This document shows positions 24,263 to 33,391 of a stretch of 64,000 nucleotides of DNA, in pieces. Under the pieces are notes generated by a model, which was not told where the DNA came from, made no database searches, and worked only from the letters and a program-made list of their open reading frames with translations. Source of the stretch: Phycisphaerae bacterium (lineage in GTDB: Bacteria > Chloroflexota > Anaerolineae > 4572-78 > J111); contig JANQQF010000005.1 of NCBI GenBank assembly GCA_028285035.1, forward strand, positions 1-64,000. The letters are read 5' to 3'. The number at the start of each line of letters is the position of its first letter. Positions within the stretch are counted from its first letter, which is position 1. Position numbers and translations under genes: made by a program.

Positions 24263-26731
24263 TTAGCACCGCCAGAAGAACTTGCGTTTTTCGCTCTCTA
24301 AACTGCGGAAGCCCAGGAATCGATCATTGTCATATGAAGCGACTTCGATACTCCATAAATATTCAGTATCACATTGTAGGACTATCCCTACATCAAACAT
24401 TGAAAAACGGGTCTCTTTTGTCGGGTGAATTAAAATTGCTGCGTCTGGCGCTGTGCTATCAAAGATACGCACTTCAAAGAATTCAAATTCAGGTAAAACA
24501 TACTCCTCAGGCCATTGCCAAAGAAGTGTACCAAATCGATCAACACTAATCCCAGCGCTCGGCTCGATCAAGGTAGGAACGATCTCTTTATATTTGCAAT
24601 CGGGCGGACAATTTTTTGGGGGGACGAGGTTGACCGGTGTAGCCGTCGCTGTATTTCTTGGTGTAGGCGTTGGGATGGGCGTGGACGTGTCTACAGGGAT
24701 GGCGGTAGCAGTCGGGGTGTGGGTTTCTGTCGGGGTTGGGCTAGGGCTGGGTGTAGCGGGTGGGGAGGGCGTTGATGTTGGCGTTGGTGTTGGGGCCGAG
24801 GCCAACGCCTCTAAGGTTGGCCGGGTTGACTCATTGGCCCATAAATTTTTGTAAAGGTCAGGATCATTCTCTAACATTGTCTGAATAACACTGATTAGGC
24901 TGTTATCCAACTCATAGGCCATCTTAAAGCTACCAACAGCTTGCTCAAATGCCTGCTGTTGAATATACATTTGAGCTTGGGTAAGGTAAATCTTCGGATC
25001 AGGTTTTTCGCTCAAAACTAAATCAAAATCAGCCAGCGCCCCCTCCGCATCCTTTAAAGCTGCCCTGGCCAAGCCTCGATCTCGATAAATACCCAAATTT
25101 TTGTAACCATTCGCCTCATTTAAATCGATCACCAAGCTGTAAATTGTGTCTGCGGCCTCATAATCTGCGGTGTTAAAACTGTCACGTCCCTGCAGCCATT
25201 GAGTGATTTCTGTACTGAGCCGATTGGCTTGAGCCTCATCTACTTCATTTAAAGCTGCACTCATTGTGCCCAGTAACTCATTTTCAACCTGACTGTTGTT
25301 AAGATCCCGGTAGAATGCCGTCGTTACCGTAATCAACTGTGGGGCAATCGTTTGAGTATCAACCCCCTGAAACATTGCAATGCGATCATTGGCGGAAAGC
25401 TGCTCAAAAAATAGCGTTTCGGCCTCGTTAACATAGTTTGGTGAATCAAGCTCAAGCAGTTGCGCTAAGTTATTGATACGGACATTGGCATTTTGGTTGG
25501 CCCGAAAGCTTTGGATCAAAAGATTGGCTTGCTCCTCGATAATTACCTGCTCTGGTGAGTTCGTAAAGCCATAGCCGATGATGCCCACTAAAATCACGAT
25601 GATGGCTACGGCGGCCATAAGTAAGGAGCGGGTGCGATCTACGGGGGTATTGGCTTTGATCCAGCTTTTGTTAAAGGCACGTTGATAAATCTTGTTACGC
25701 ACTTGCAACACGCCATCATCCGTCCGCACTAGGCCATACAATTTAAGATAATTTTGTTGGATTGAACGGCGATCTTCAACAATTTTTTTCCCATCATAGA
25801 CCTGCTGATAAAGCTTTAGCAGTTTGGCTTTATCGGGATGTTGAGTTAAGGCGGTTCGAATAAATTGTAGATTTTCTTCTTGCTGCTCCCCCTCGGTTAA
25901 AAATAGGGTTTCAACCAATGTATCAATTTTGATGTCATTCCAGACTCCGTTTTTATGTTGGATTGCGGTATAACATAACTTTTGTGTTAAGTAAGGGTGT
26001 CCGTTGGTCCAATAATAAATTCGGTTTAGAATAGCCTGACTTTGGGGCTGGTCGTTTTGCCCCAACCCCTCTTCGAGAATGGCTGCCTCATCTCGGCTAA
26101 ACTCACGTAGATCAATGCCCTGTCCCACATTAAAGGGGGTTCGAGCCGGATCGCGGATTAAATCGGAGGGGGTGGCCACGCCAAGTAGGACAAAGGTGAG
26201 ACGGCTGTAGCTTGGCTCTTCGGCGCGGGCGTTAAACATTGAGCGAATGGCGGCAAAAAAGTCGTCGGTGAAATCTAGCTTCAGTGTTGTGTCGATTTCG
26301 TCAATAAAGATGACAATTGGCGACGTAACTTCAACGAGCATCACCTCTCGGATGTAACTAGTAAAGCGGTCGATCAAGGTCCGATGTTCGTTCTCTGCCC
26401 ACCAGACCTCTGGATTGATGGATAATCGCAAGCGGCGTTTGAGGAAGGTCAGCAGGCTGAGATACCATTGGGTGGCTGTTACCCCTTTTGCCCCGATGGC
26501 GGTTAAGTCGATGGTTACGACTTGAACCCCCTCAGCTTTAAGGCGATTGCTGGTTCGGATCATCAGACTGGATTTGCCCATCTGGCGGCTGGCCAGAACG
26601 TAACAAAATTGGCCAGATTGGATCAATTGAAATAGCTCCTCATCGGCGGGGCGTTGCACATAAGAGGGAGCATCTGGGGATAAATTGCCGCCAACGGTGA
26701 AGAAGTCGAGCGTGTCTTGAGGCAGGCTCAT
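24263..26731 (-). CDS. AAA-like ATPase with membrane helix, repeat region and exported C-terminal domain
   Basis: An 822-residue multidomain protein. Residues about 15-340 are an AAA-like domain (PF14516 type) with Walker A ASRQMGKSSLM (about 47-57) and Walker B IVIFIDEIDTT. A membrane helix follows at about 369-390 (SLLMAAVAIIVILVGIIGYGF). Then comes a helical region with TPR-like units (ALADFDLVLSEKPDPKIYLTQAQ), a 65-residue Thr/Pro/Ser linker, and a C-terminal beta domain of about 115 residues with paired cysteines. The topology puts the ATPase inside and the linker and beta domain outside the cell, suggesting signalling across the membrane. The start overlaps the stop of the partner AAA gene by 4 bases. 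Function unknown. Confidence 0.75.
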   Translation of the reverse strand: MSLPQDTLDFFTVGGNLSPDAPSYVQRPADEELFQLIQSGQFCYVLASRQMGKSSLMIRTSNRLKAEGVQVVTIDLTAIGAKGVTATQWYLSLLTFLKRRLRLSINPEVWWAENEHRTLIDRFTSYIREVMLVEVTSPIVIFIDEIDTTLKLDFTDDFFAAIRSMFNARAEEPSYSRLTFVLLGVATPSDLIRDPARTPFNVGQGIDLREFSRDEAAILEEGLGQNDQPQSQAILNRIYYWTNGHPYLTQKLCYTAIQHKNGVWNDIKIDTLVETLFLTEGEQQEENLQFIRTALTQHPDKAKLLKLYQQVYDGKKIVEDRRSIQQNYLKLYGLVRTDDGVLQVRNKIYQRAFNKSWIKANTPVDRTRSLLMAAVAIIVILVGIIGYGFTNSPEQVIIEEQANLLIQSFRANQNANVRINNLAQLLELDSPNYVNEAETLFFEQLSANDRIAMFQGVDTQTIAPQLITVTTAFYRDLNNSQVENELLGTMSAALNEVDEAQANRLSTEITQWLQGRDSFNTADYEAADTIYSLVIDLNEANGYKNLGIYRDRGLARAALKDAEGALADFDLVLSEKPDPKIYLTQAQMYIQQQAFEQAVGSFKMAYELDNSLISVIQTMLENDPDLYKNLWANESTRPTLEALASAPTPTPTSTPSPPATPSPSPTPTETHTPTATAIPVDTSTPIPTPTPRNTATATPVNLVPPKNCPPDCKYKEIVPTLIEPSAGISVDRFGTLLWQWPEEYVLPEFEFFEVRIFDSTAPDAAILIHPTKETRFSMFDVGIVLQCDTEYLWSIEVASYDNDRFLGFRSLESEKRKFFWRC

Positions 26732-28119
26732 GACAATTTCTCCTTCAAGTAACGTTGATAAAGTTCACATCGACAGCGACAGTTATCTTTGGTTTGCCCT
26801 TTGACCAACCCCGCCCGTTGCAATCGGAAGAAGAGCATATCATCCCCACACCGATTATGTTTGATAACCTGTTTCATTGCCTCTTTTAAGTCAGGGTTTT
26901 CGTGCAGCAAGGTCAATTGGCGGCGGAGATGTTCCCCAAAAGACCCGACATCATCAGTCGGGGTATCGATAATTGTGGCAAAGGAACGGTTTTGCAAGGC
27001 AACTTCATAGAGGGTGACGCGGGTCAGATAAGGATGACCATCCAACAGGGTCATCAAGGCGTCTATTTCATTGGAGGTGAGCGGTAAATCATAACGTTGG
27101 TTGAGCTGGTGGACCTGCTCACGGTCAAAATCAAAAAGCTCAAGGCGTTTTCCCACGTTAAATGGGGATTGGTGTTTGTCCCGAATGAGTAAATAAGGCT
27201 CGGTTGAGATAATTAAGATAAAGTTGATGAGCTGCCATTGAGGATTGGTTGCCGCTTCGTTATGCCAGGAGCGAATGAGACCAAAAAAATCATCGTAGTA
27301 ATGGGTTTGCAACAGTAAATCGGCCTCATCAATGGCCAGGACAACGGGGGGCATATCTTCTAAAAGGACAAAATCTTCGAGGAGATACGTCAATTTTTGA
27401 GTCGGTGGGAGGGAGCTACCCCAATTTTGATCAACCTCTGATAAATCCAGGCGAAGCTGCCGGAAAATCATAAAGGCAATGGCCCGCAAGAATTGGTCCA
27501 AATTGACCAGCACCTCCTGCCCGCCAACCCGTTGGATGTCGATTTTGACAACTCTGGCCCCTTGGGTGGTCGCGAAGTCTATCCCTCGGGCTAACAATGA
27601 ACTTTTTCCGGTTTGACGAGGCGCTCGAATGGTGATGATGTTGCCAAATTTGAGCATCAACTGTTTTAGCTCTTCATCGGCGCCTCGCTCGATATAGCAG
27701 GGATCGTGTAGTTTGACCGCGCCGGTTGGTACTTCAAAGGCTTCCGGAGATTTAAGCACGCCGTTCCCAATGGCAGAGACCTGTTCTTGGGTGGGAGGTG
27801 TAGCTAAATCAGAGAGTCCAGGATGATCGACCAGCTTTAACATCGATTGCCCCCAGCTTTGATCCATCCCACACTGTTCAAGGCCATATTTCACAATCAA
27901 CTCGGTGTCTTGCTCTCGATTACGACGGTGTGGCCAGGAGGCCCCGCGTCGATAGAGCCGGATTGCATCGACCCCCCGGGGTGGGTCAAAGACATTGGCG
28001 AAATCTGCTTCTGCCGCCGCAAATTTTGTCTTCCCGCCCAAGTTGATCGCTCGTTTTTCTACCGCCCGATTAAATAACTCACCCCAACGGCGTTTTCGAG
28101 CCTCATTTTCTTCAATCAT
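26728..28119 (-). CDS. Second AAA-like ATPase, soluble
   Basis: A 463-residue protein. Residues 1-110 form a separate helical module (WGELFNRAVEKRAINLGGKTKFAAAEADF) that may be an adaptor or DNA-binding domain. Residues about 125-440 are an AAA-like domain related to that of the downstream gene, with Walker A RAPRQTGKSSLLARG and Walker B PPVVLAIDEADLLL. The C-terminus has a short Cys-rich stretch (CRCRCELYQRY). It has no membrane helix. Tandem AAA-like genes with a shared junction suggest a hetero-oligomer. Similar STAND-like pairs occur in signalling and conflict loci, but nothing here proves defence. Confidence 0.75.
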   Translation of the reverse strand: MIEENEARKRRWGELFNRAVEKRAINLGGKTKFAAAEADFANVFDPPRGVDAIRLYRRGASWPHRRNREQDTELIVKYGLEQCGMDQSWGQSMLKLVDHPGLSDLATPPTQEQVSAIGNGVLKSPEAFEVPTGAVKLHDPCYIERGADEELKQLMLKFGNIITIRAPRQTGKSSLLARGIDFATTQGARVVKIDIQRVGGQEVLVNLDQFLRAIAFMIFRQLRLDLSEVDQNWGSSLPPTQKLTYLLEDFVLLEDMPPVVLAIDEADLLLQTHYYDDFFGLIRSWHNEAATNPQWQLINFILIISTEPYLLIRDKHQSPFNVGKRLELFDFDREQVHQLNQRYDLPLTSNEIDALMTLLDGHPYLTRVTLYEVALQNRSFATIIDTPTDDVGSFGEHLRRQLTLLHENPDLKEAMKQVIKHNRCGDDMLFFRLQRAGLVKGQTKDNCRCRCELYQRYLKEKLS

Positions 28120-28297
28120 CCGAAGTCTCCTGTAAAAATAGTGTGTAGTGTGCTAGTGGCTCGTGATGAGTAGAAAGCCAATAGCTGTTATTCCTGTTTT
28201 CCCGATCTGCGAGTGGGAAGTCAAGGCGATAACTGCTGCCCCAAACCCGATAAACTCAATTGTAAATGTGCAAAGTTACAAAGATTACGAACTTTAT

Positions 28298-28315
28298 CTT
28301 ACAAATTTTTGTAAG
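28298..28315. promoter_or_regulatory. Palindromic operator candidate
   Basis: CTTACAAA-TT-TTTGTAAG is a perfect 8+8 palindrome in the 420-base divergent gap (28120-28539) between the AAA pair and the small plus-strand genes. Related CTTGTAAG and CTGTAAG half-sites occur nearby (about 28372-28378 and 28406-28412). Probably the binding site of a dimeric regulator. Confidence 0.5.
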
Positions 28316-28486
28316 ACTTGATGACCATGCCTTGAGTAATAACCTATAACAAAGAGTAATGACGCATTTTCTTGTAAGCGATCATTACGTGGTTACTTAA
28401 AATCTGTAAGAATGCTGAGTTAAAGTGATTATATTAAAGATTTTTAGAAATTTCTATCGAACTTTATGCCTAAAGCCATCAAAGAT

Positions 28487-28522
28487 GAATGCATTTTCGG
28501 TGGCAAATGCATTTTTGGCATA
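28487..28522. repeat. Tandem 18-bp repeat in a 5' leader
   Basis: GAATGCATTTTCGGTGGC (28487-28504) is followed directly by AAATGCATTTTTGGCATA (28505-28522). It ends 17 bases before the start codon of the gene at 28540. The repeated ATGCATTT core could be an operator or influence translation. Confidence 0.45.
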
Positions 28523-28539
28523 AGTCAGGAGACCGAACT

Positions 28540-28746
28540 ATGCGTATCTTTCGAGCAAACTCAGAACAGGTCAAAACACAAACTAGCGATGTGGAACACT
28601 TCCCCTCCCAACTCAGTGAGTTATTGGTTGATTTGTGGGTTCAATTGAATGAGCATCAAACAGCTCGTTTTTCTACCTTAAATAAGTTCAAGGAACGAGA
28701 TAAAATAATTTATTACACGAGGCAGCAACGAATGCGGGAGTCATAA
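28540..28746 (+). CDS. Small hypothetical protein
   Basis: A 68-residue protein; ATG at 28540 chosen because AGGAG lies 7 bases upstream. It is mostly helical and hydrophilic (QLSELLVDLWVQLNEHQTARFSTLNKFKERDKI). No family is recognised. It is first in a plus-strand run of four unknown genes, divergent from the AAA-like pair. Confidence 0.5.
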   Translation: MRIFRANSEQVKTQTSDVEHFPSQLSELLVDLWVQLNEHQTARFSTLNKFKERDKIIYYTRQQRMRES

Positions 28747-28867
28747 ATTTTTCCTCATCAAAATGCCCCTAAATTAGAACGTGTTAAAATCAGCTAGTAG
28801 TTTTCGACGAGAATGGTATAATTTAAATGGGCGGGTATTGAATTATATCAATATATTGGGGGAGCAT

Positions 28868-29056
28868 ATGTCGAAATCTACTGATCCTTTAAAGAAGGTA
28901 AGATGGTTGATTGACACAGCCAAGATTGATCCAAGTGGGGCGGTGCGGATCATTCGAGAGCTACCGGAGACGTTGCGAAATCAAATTCGAGCAGAACTTT
29001 CACCAGAAGCCTTAAAAATGCTGGATGAAGAATTTGGTGACGGCACAACTGGGTGA
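28868..29056 (+). CDS. Small helical protein of unknown function
   Basis: A 62-residue protein with an excellent ribosome-binding site (GGGGGAG, 28858-28864) before the ATG at 28868. It is built of short helices (PLKKVRWLIDTAKIDPSGAVRIIRELPETLRNQI). No family is recognised. It precedes the next gene by 24 bases, so the two are probably co-transcribed. An accessory or adaptor protein is possible. Confidence 0.55.
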   Translation: MSKSTDPLKKVRWLIDTAKIDPSGAVRIIRELPETLRNQIRAELSPEALKMLDEEFGDGTTG

Positions 29057-29080
29057 AAATTTAATTTATGGGGAGGTTTT

Positions 29081-29413
29081 ATGAGCTTTGGTATTACCAA
29101 AACAATTCCAGCTAAGGAAGGAATTGAAGCGCTAAATGCATTGTATGATGGCACATTGAGCGAGTTTGAGTTTCATATGGCGGGCAAACCATCAAAGTTA
29201 AACATAGGGGACTATGTTTACACCATTTTTAATGATGAATTACAAGGTCGGCTCAAAATTAAGGAATTGATTGGGGGGGCGGTCAATCCGAATTCTGGTA
29301 AACCACGTACCCTTATAATGGTAGAAGCGCCTGGAGAGCGGCTGGCGACCCCTATTCCCCGTAAGGGACATCGGGGGACACGATATTATGATGGATCAGA
29401 TTGGCCCGAGTGA
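29081..29413 (+). CDS. Small beta-rich protein of unknown function
   Basis: A 110-residue protein with GGGGAGG upstream of its ATG. The pattern FEFHMAGKPSKLNIGDYVYTIFNDELQGRLKIKEL looks like a small beta barrel with a nucleic-acid- or peptide-binding surface (PUA/SH3-like), followed by a basic C-terminus (IPRKGHRGTRYY). The fold is a guess. It sits between the 62-residue protein and the methyltransferase-like gene in a compact plus-strand unit. Confidence 0.5.
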   Translation: MSFGITKTIPAKEGIEALNALYDGTLSEFEFHMAGKPSKLNIGDYVYTIFNDELQGRLKIKELIGGAVNPNSGKPRTLIMVEAPGERLATPIPRKGHRGTRYYDGSDWPE

Positions 29414-29452
29414 ATTTCATTTGTAATTGATTCTGCAACGAAGGAGAACCCT

Positions 29453-30592
29453 GTGTCTGACCAAGAGACGGCTTTGAAGGCGTTTCGGTTTTATGATAAT
29501 CGAGAGAAATATTTGTTATTTGTCACGACTTGTAGTGAGAAGTGGGCCATCGCTGAGCAGATTGGTTTGGAAGTGAAACACATTCAACCCACGCCACCCG
29601 CCATTCGTCTATTTGATGCGGGGATGGGAGATGCCACGGTCTTGACCAAAGTGATGCGCGATTTACACGCTCGATACCCCACCCTTCCCTTTTTGATCGT
29701 TTCTAAAGAAATTAGTTTAGAAGATGTCCGACTTAGTTTGGAAAAGATGGCGGATCGTTTGGCAGAGCATCCCCAAACTGTGTTGGTGGTTACCAATATG
29801 AAGTATAATGAGGCCCCAACCCTCCAGCCTGGTCCAAACCAGAATCCGGTGAAACGCTGGGACATTGCGCTAGAAGGGCAAACCGCTCACGAGTTTGATG
29901 CGCAAATTCGGGCTCTACAAACACACTTGACCGACGGATGGCAAACTAAACCTAGTCCCAAGACAGGGAATCCATTGTATGTACATCCTTCCGTTCTGGT
30001 GATTTATCGGGCTGATCAAAAGTTTGCCCTCGACTCTGTCATTCCCCCGGAGGGACCGATACGCGCTGATTACGACTTAATTATCTGTGCCCAGCCCTAT
30101 CGAGCGCGATCATCGGCTGAAATGAAGGTGAAGTATGTCATTGCGCCCCTAGCCAAAGCGTTGGGTCCTCAAGGCCGAATGATTGTGGTGCAGTCCACGG
30201 GCTATGACCCAGGAATGGAAATTATTCGTCGGATTTGGCCAGATGAAGATCCCTTCAAGACCCCACGTCATGATCTAATTGAAGAATTACGTCGAACGTT
30301 AGGAAACGAGTGTCCCGATCTGTGCTATGATGAGGGCACCTTATTTGAGTACCGTCTTCACTCCATGCCCGACCAAGTGGGCAACAGTATTAGTACTTCG
30401 ACCTTGCTTGCCGCCTGGAATGCGGCTGTGTATGTAGCCCAAATTGATGATGACCGATTGAACAAGGTGCTCAATAGTGGGGACTATTTGGAAGCTACGC
30501 GGGAAGTGCTCCAACATCATGGGGGATTGTGGTTTTTAGATGAGACCTTTGTAATTCGGCGAGAACTTACGGCGAATAGTTTTGTGAGGTAG
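29453..30592 (+). CDS. Methyltransferase-like protein
   Basis: A 379-residue protein with a GTG start after AAGGAG. The N-terminal half follows a class I SAM-methyltransferase pattern: AIRLFDAGMGDATVLTKVMRDL as motif I, an acidic residue in FLIVSKEISLEDVRLSLEKM as motif II, and DLIICAQPYRARSSAEMKVKYVIAPLAKALGPQGRMIVV as motifs IV-V. The C-terminal domain (about 280-379) is unlike common families. The combination recalls EgtD-like or other uncharacterised methyltransferases, but no substrate motif is clear. It is last in the unit with three small proteins. Confidence 0.6.
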   Translation: MSDQETALKAFRFYDNREKYLLFVTTCSEKWAIAEQIGLEVKHIQPTPPAIRLFDAGMGDATVLTKVMRDLHARYPTLPFLIVSKEISLEDVRLSLEKMADRLAEHPQTVLVVTNMKYNEAPTLQPGPNQNPVKRWDIALEGQTAHEFDAQIRALQTHLTDGWQTKPSPKTGNPLYVHPSVLVIYRADQKFALDSVIPPEGPIRADYDLIICAQPYRARSSAEMKVKYVIAPLAKALGPQGRMIVVQSTGYDPGMEIIRRIWPDEDPFKTPRHDLIEELRRTLGNECPDLCYDEGTLFEYRLHSMPDQVGNSISTSTLLAAWNAAVYVAQIDDDRLNKVLNSGDYLEATREVLQHHGGLWFLDETFVIRRELTANSFVR

Positions 30593-30703
30593 GGTTAAAA
30601 ATTTGATTCGGTGGTAGCTGCCTAGCCGTCGGAGGGCAGGGATGTTGAGTTCTGAATGTGAGATTACATTAAGATGAATTCGAGCATTAAGTTAGTTTAG
30701 ATT

Positions 30704-30781
30704 AAGCCCCCTCGGGTCCCCAAAGGGGGAAGGGCTTTCGGTGAAAGCTTGGATGCTCCCTCTGAGGGGCTAAGGGGGCTA
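30704..30781 (+). repeat. Interspersed repeat family A, copy 1
   Basis: CCCCCTCGGGTCCCCAAAGG...GGGCTTTC...GAAAGCTT...CTCCC...GGGGCTAAGGGGG. It shares order and spacing with 38764-38840. The inner GGGCTTTC/GAAAGC part is a hairpin and the outer CCCC/GGGG runs also pair. It lies in the 291-base gap before the secreted protein; a frame running through it is not real coding sequence. Confidence 0.75.
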
Positions 30782-30883
30782 TTTGAAGCTCAAGCCATTA
30801 CCAATGTATTTCTTTTATCTCAATCATTCTGTCACATTGTATTAACTTACGCTACATACAAATTACAATCTTTGGAGCATTAC

Positions 30884-31429
30884 ATGTTCTTTTTAATCCG
30901 ATCACTATTTAAGTTAGGTGTATTTGCCATTTTGCTTCTCATCGCTGTTGGAGGGGTGTATTGGTTTTTGCTGCCTGATGCTGCGGCTCTGCCTGATTTT
31001 CCAAATTTGCCCGGTTATCAGGTCGCCTCAGGCGAGGATGTATCTCAATATCTGATTGATCTGGAAACGTCAGATTCGCTAGAAATTACGGCCCATCTAG
31101 CCAGCATAGGCCGTTTTACGCAATGCTATCAGGATATTGGCGGGGTACGCATTCAAGCGTATCGTAATGATGAGACCTTCTTTAAGGCGGGTATTGTGAC
31201 AATGGCCAGTGAGAATGCCCTGTTGAATCCAGGAAACTTTGCTCAATGTGTGGCCCAAGCTGACCAAAACTCTGGGGGGGTACAAATTCAAAGCGCGGTT
31301 TCATTCTGTCAAGCCAGTTACGAACTGCCAAAAGCCGAGGACACCATTCACATTGGCTACTTTGGGACCACGCAAGAGGTGTGTCAGGCGTTTTGCACCC
31401 AACTTGAGGGGTGTACAGCCCATCGTTGA
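30884..31429 (+). CDS. Secreted or membrane-anchored Cys-containing protein
   Basis: A 181-residue protein. The ATG at 30884 is chosen because GGAG lies 6 bases upstream and a signal-anchor follows immediately (about residues 8-26, FKLGVFAILLLIAVGGVYWFLL). The exported part has about six cysteines (RFTQCYQDIGG, NFAQCVAQ, SFCQASYE, EVCQAFCTQLEGC), probably disulfide-bonded. No family is recognised. It is convergent with the thioesterase gene. Confidence 0.6.
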   Translation: MFFLIRSLFKLGVFAILLLIAVGGVYWFLLPDAAALPDFPNLPGYQVASGEDVSQYLIDLETSDSLEITAHLASIGRFTQCYQDIGGVRIQAYRNDETFFKAGIVTMASENALLNPGNFAQCVAQADQNSGGVQIQSAVSFCQASYELPKAEDTIHIGYFGTTQEVCQAFCTQLEGCTAHR

Positions 31430-31433
31430 TAAA

Positions 31434-31946
31434 TCATTCGGGCTGAAAAATCATGCAGGTCGTGGTCCCGTGGGCATAAAGTTTGTCATTTTCATCGATG
31501 AGTTTGGCTTGGGCGGTACCCATCCGACGACCCACATGAACGACCTCTCCAATACAACGTAGTGGCCCAGTTTTTGCGGTGATAGCCCGGATGTAGTTAA
31601 CATGAAGCTCAACGGTGGTGTATCCTACCCCGACGTCCAATGTTGAGTGGATGGCACAGGCCAGGGCCGAGTCACAAAGTGTGGCCGCTAGACCGCCATG
31701 TACCGTACCGATTGGGTTGAAGTGGTATTCAGCCGGGGTAACTGTAAAAATAACCTTTCCCTTTTCAACGTGAGCAAAGTTCATATTCATCAAAACAGCG
31801 ATGGGTGGCGGTGGTAAGGTGCCATCAGTGATGGCCGTTAAATAATCAAGTCCACTCATTGTTTGAGCGGCTTGGGCAGATGGCCTTGGATCTTGCCAGG
31901 TCATCGTTCGAGTGCGTGTTGTACCCTTTGAACTAGGTTGAGACAT
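31434..31946 (-). CDS. PaaI-family acyl-CoA thioesterase (hotdog fold)
   Basis: A 170-residue protein from the Met of MSQPSS, which has GGAAG upstream. The hotdog core is visible: AEYHFNPIGTVHGGLAATLCDSALACAI contains the HGG and catalytic Asp typical of PaaI-like enzymes, and TVELHVNYIRAIT plus GRRMGTAQAKLID are the conserved strands. It hydrolyses acyl- or aryl-CoA thioesters in the cytoplasm. The physiological substrate is unknown and neighbours do not specify it. Confidence 0.85.
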   Translation of the reverse strand: MSQPSSKGTTRTRTMTWQDPRPSAQAAQTMSGLDYLTAITDGTLPPPPIAVLMNMNFAHVEKGKVIFTVTPAEYHFNPIGTVHGGLAATLCDSALACAIHSTLDVGVGYTTVELHVNYIRAITAKTGPLRCIGEVVHVGRRMGTAQAKLIDENDKLYAHGTTTCMIFQPE

Positions 31947-32113
31947 CGTCGCTTCCTTCATCTATCAAAATGATTGGCATAGCATAATGAGCTTAATCTA
32001 ATTTGTCAATGTAAATCATCTCAAATAATACCTTGACAAACGGTCTTGAATTTATAACATTAAAATATGCTGACCAACTGATAAATCCACATCTCTTTTA
32101 GATCAAGGAGTAA

Positions 32114-33103
<990 letters not shown>

Positions 33104-33173
33104 TTTAAACTAATTCAAACCGAATTCAAACTAAACTATGCTATAGTGTATCTTAATATTCTTTAGATACCCG

Positions 33174-33342
33174 ATGTGCAACTCTTTCTTTGATTTTAGG
33201 CTACAAAATGTCTTAATTACCCTATTTATCGGGTGATTTTTCTCTAAATCATCAGCTTAGAGGCGATAAGTTCACATAAAAATGTAATTTACTCTAATTA
33301 TAGCCAAAAATGGCCTAATTTAAGGGAAGAAGAGTTGCACAT
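33174..33342. repeat. Long inverted repeat upstream of the first BY-kinase
   Basis: ATGTGCAACTCTT (33174-33186) pairs exactly with AAGAGTTGCACAT (33330-33342). Beyond these arms TTGATTTTAGGCTA and GGCCTAATTTAA also match imperfectly. The structure spans about 170 bp of the 288-base gap before the BY-kinase gene. It resembles a miniature inverted-repeat element or a large regulatory leader. Confidence 0.65.
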
Positions 33343-33391
33343 TAGGTTTTAGATATTTATCAGTGCCTCTAAACACCCCGAGGAGAATTAG

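Noticed and set aside
24453..24854. Plus-strand frame rich in Gly/Val repeats
   Set aside because: Antisense of the Thr/Pro linker of the AAA-like protein.
30749..30883. N-terminal extension of the secreted protein
   Set aside because: It is translation of the family A repeat; a good ribosome site and signal-anchor begin at 30884.
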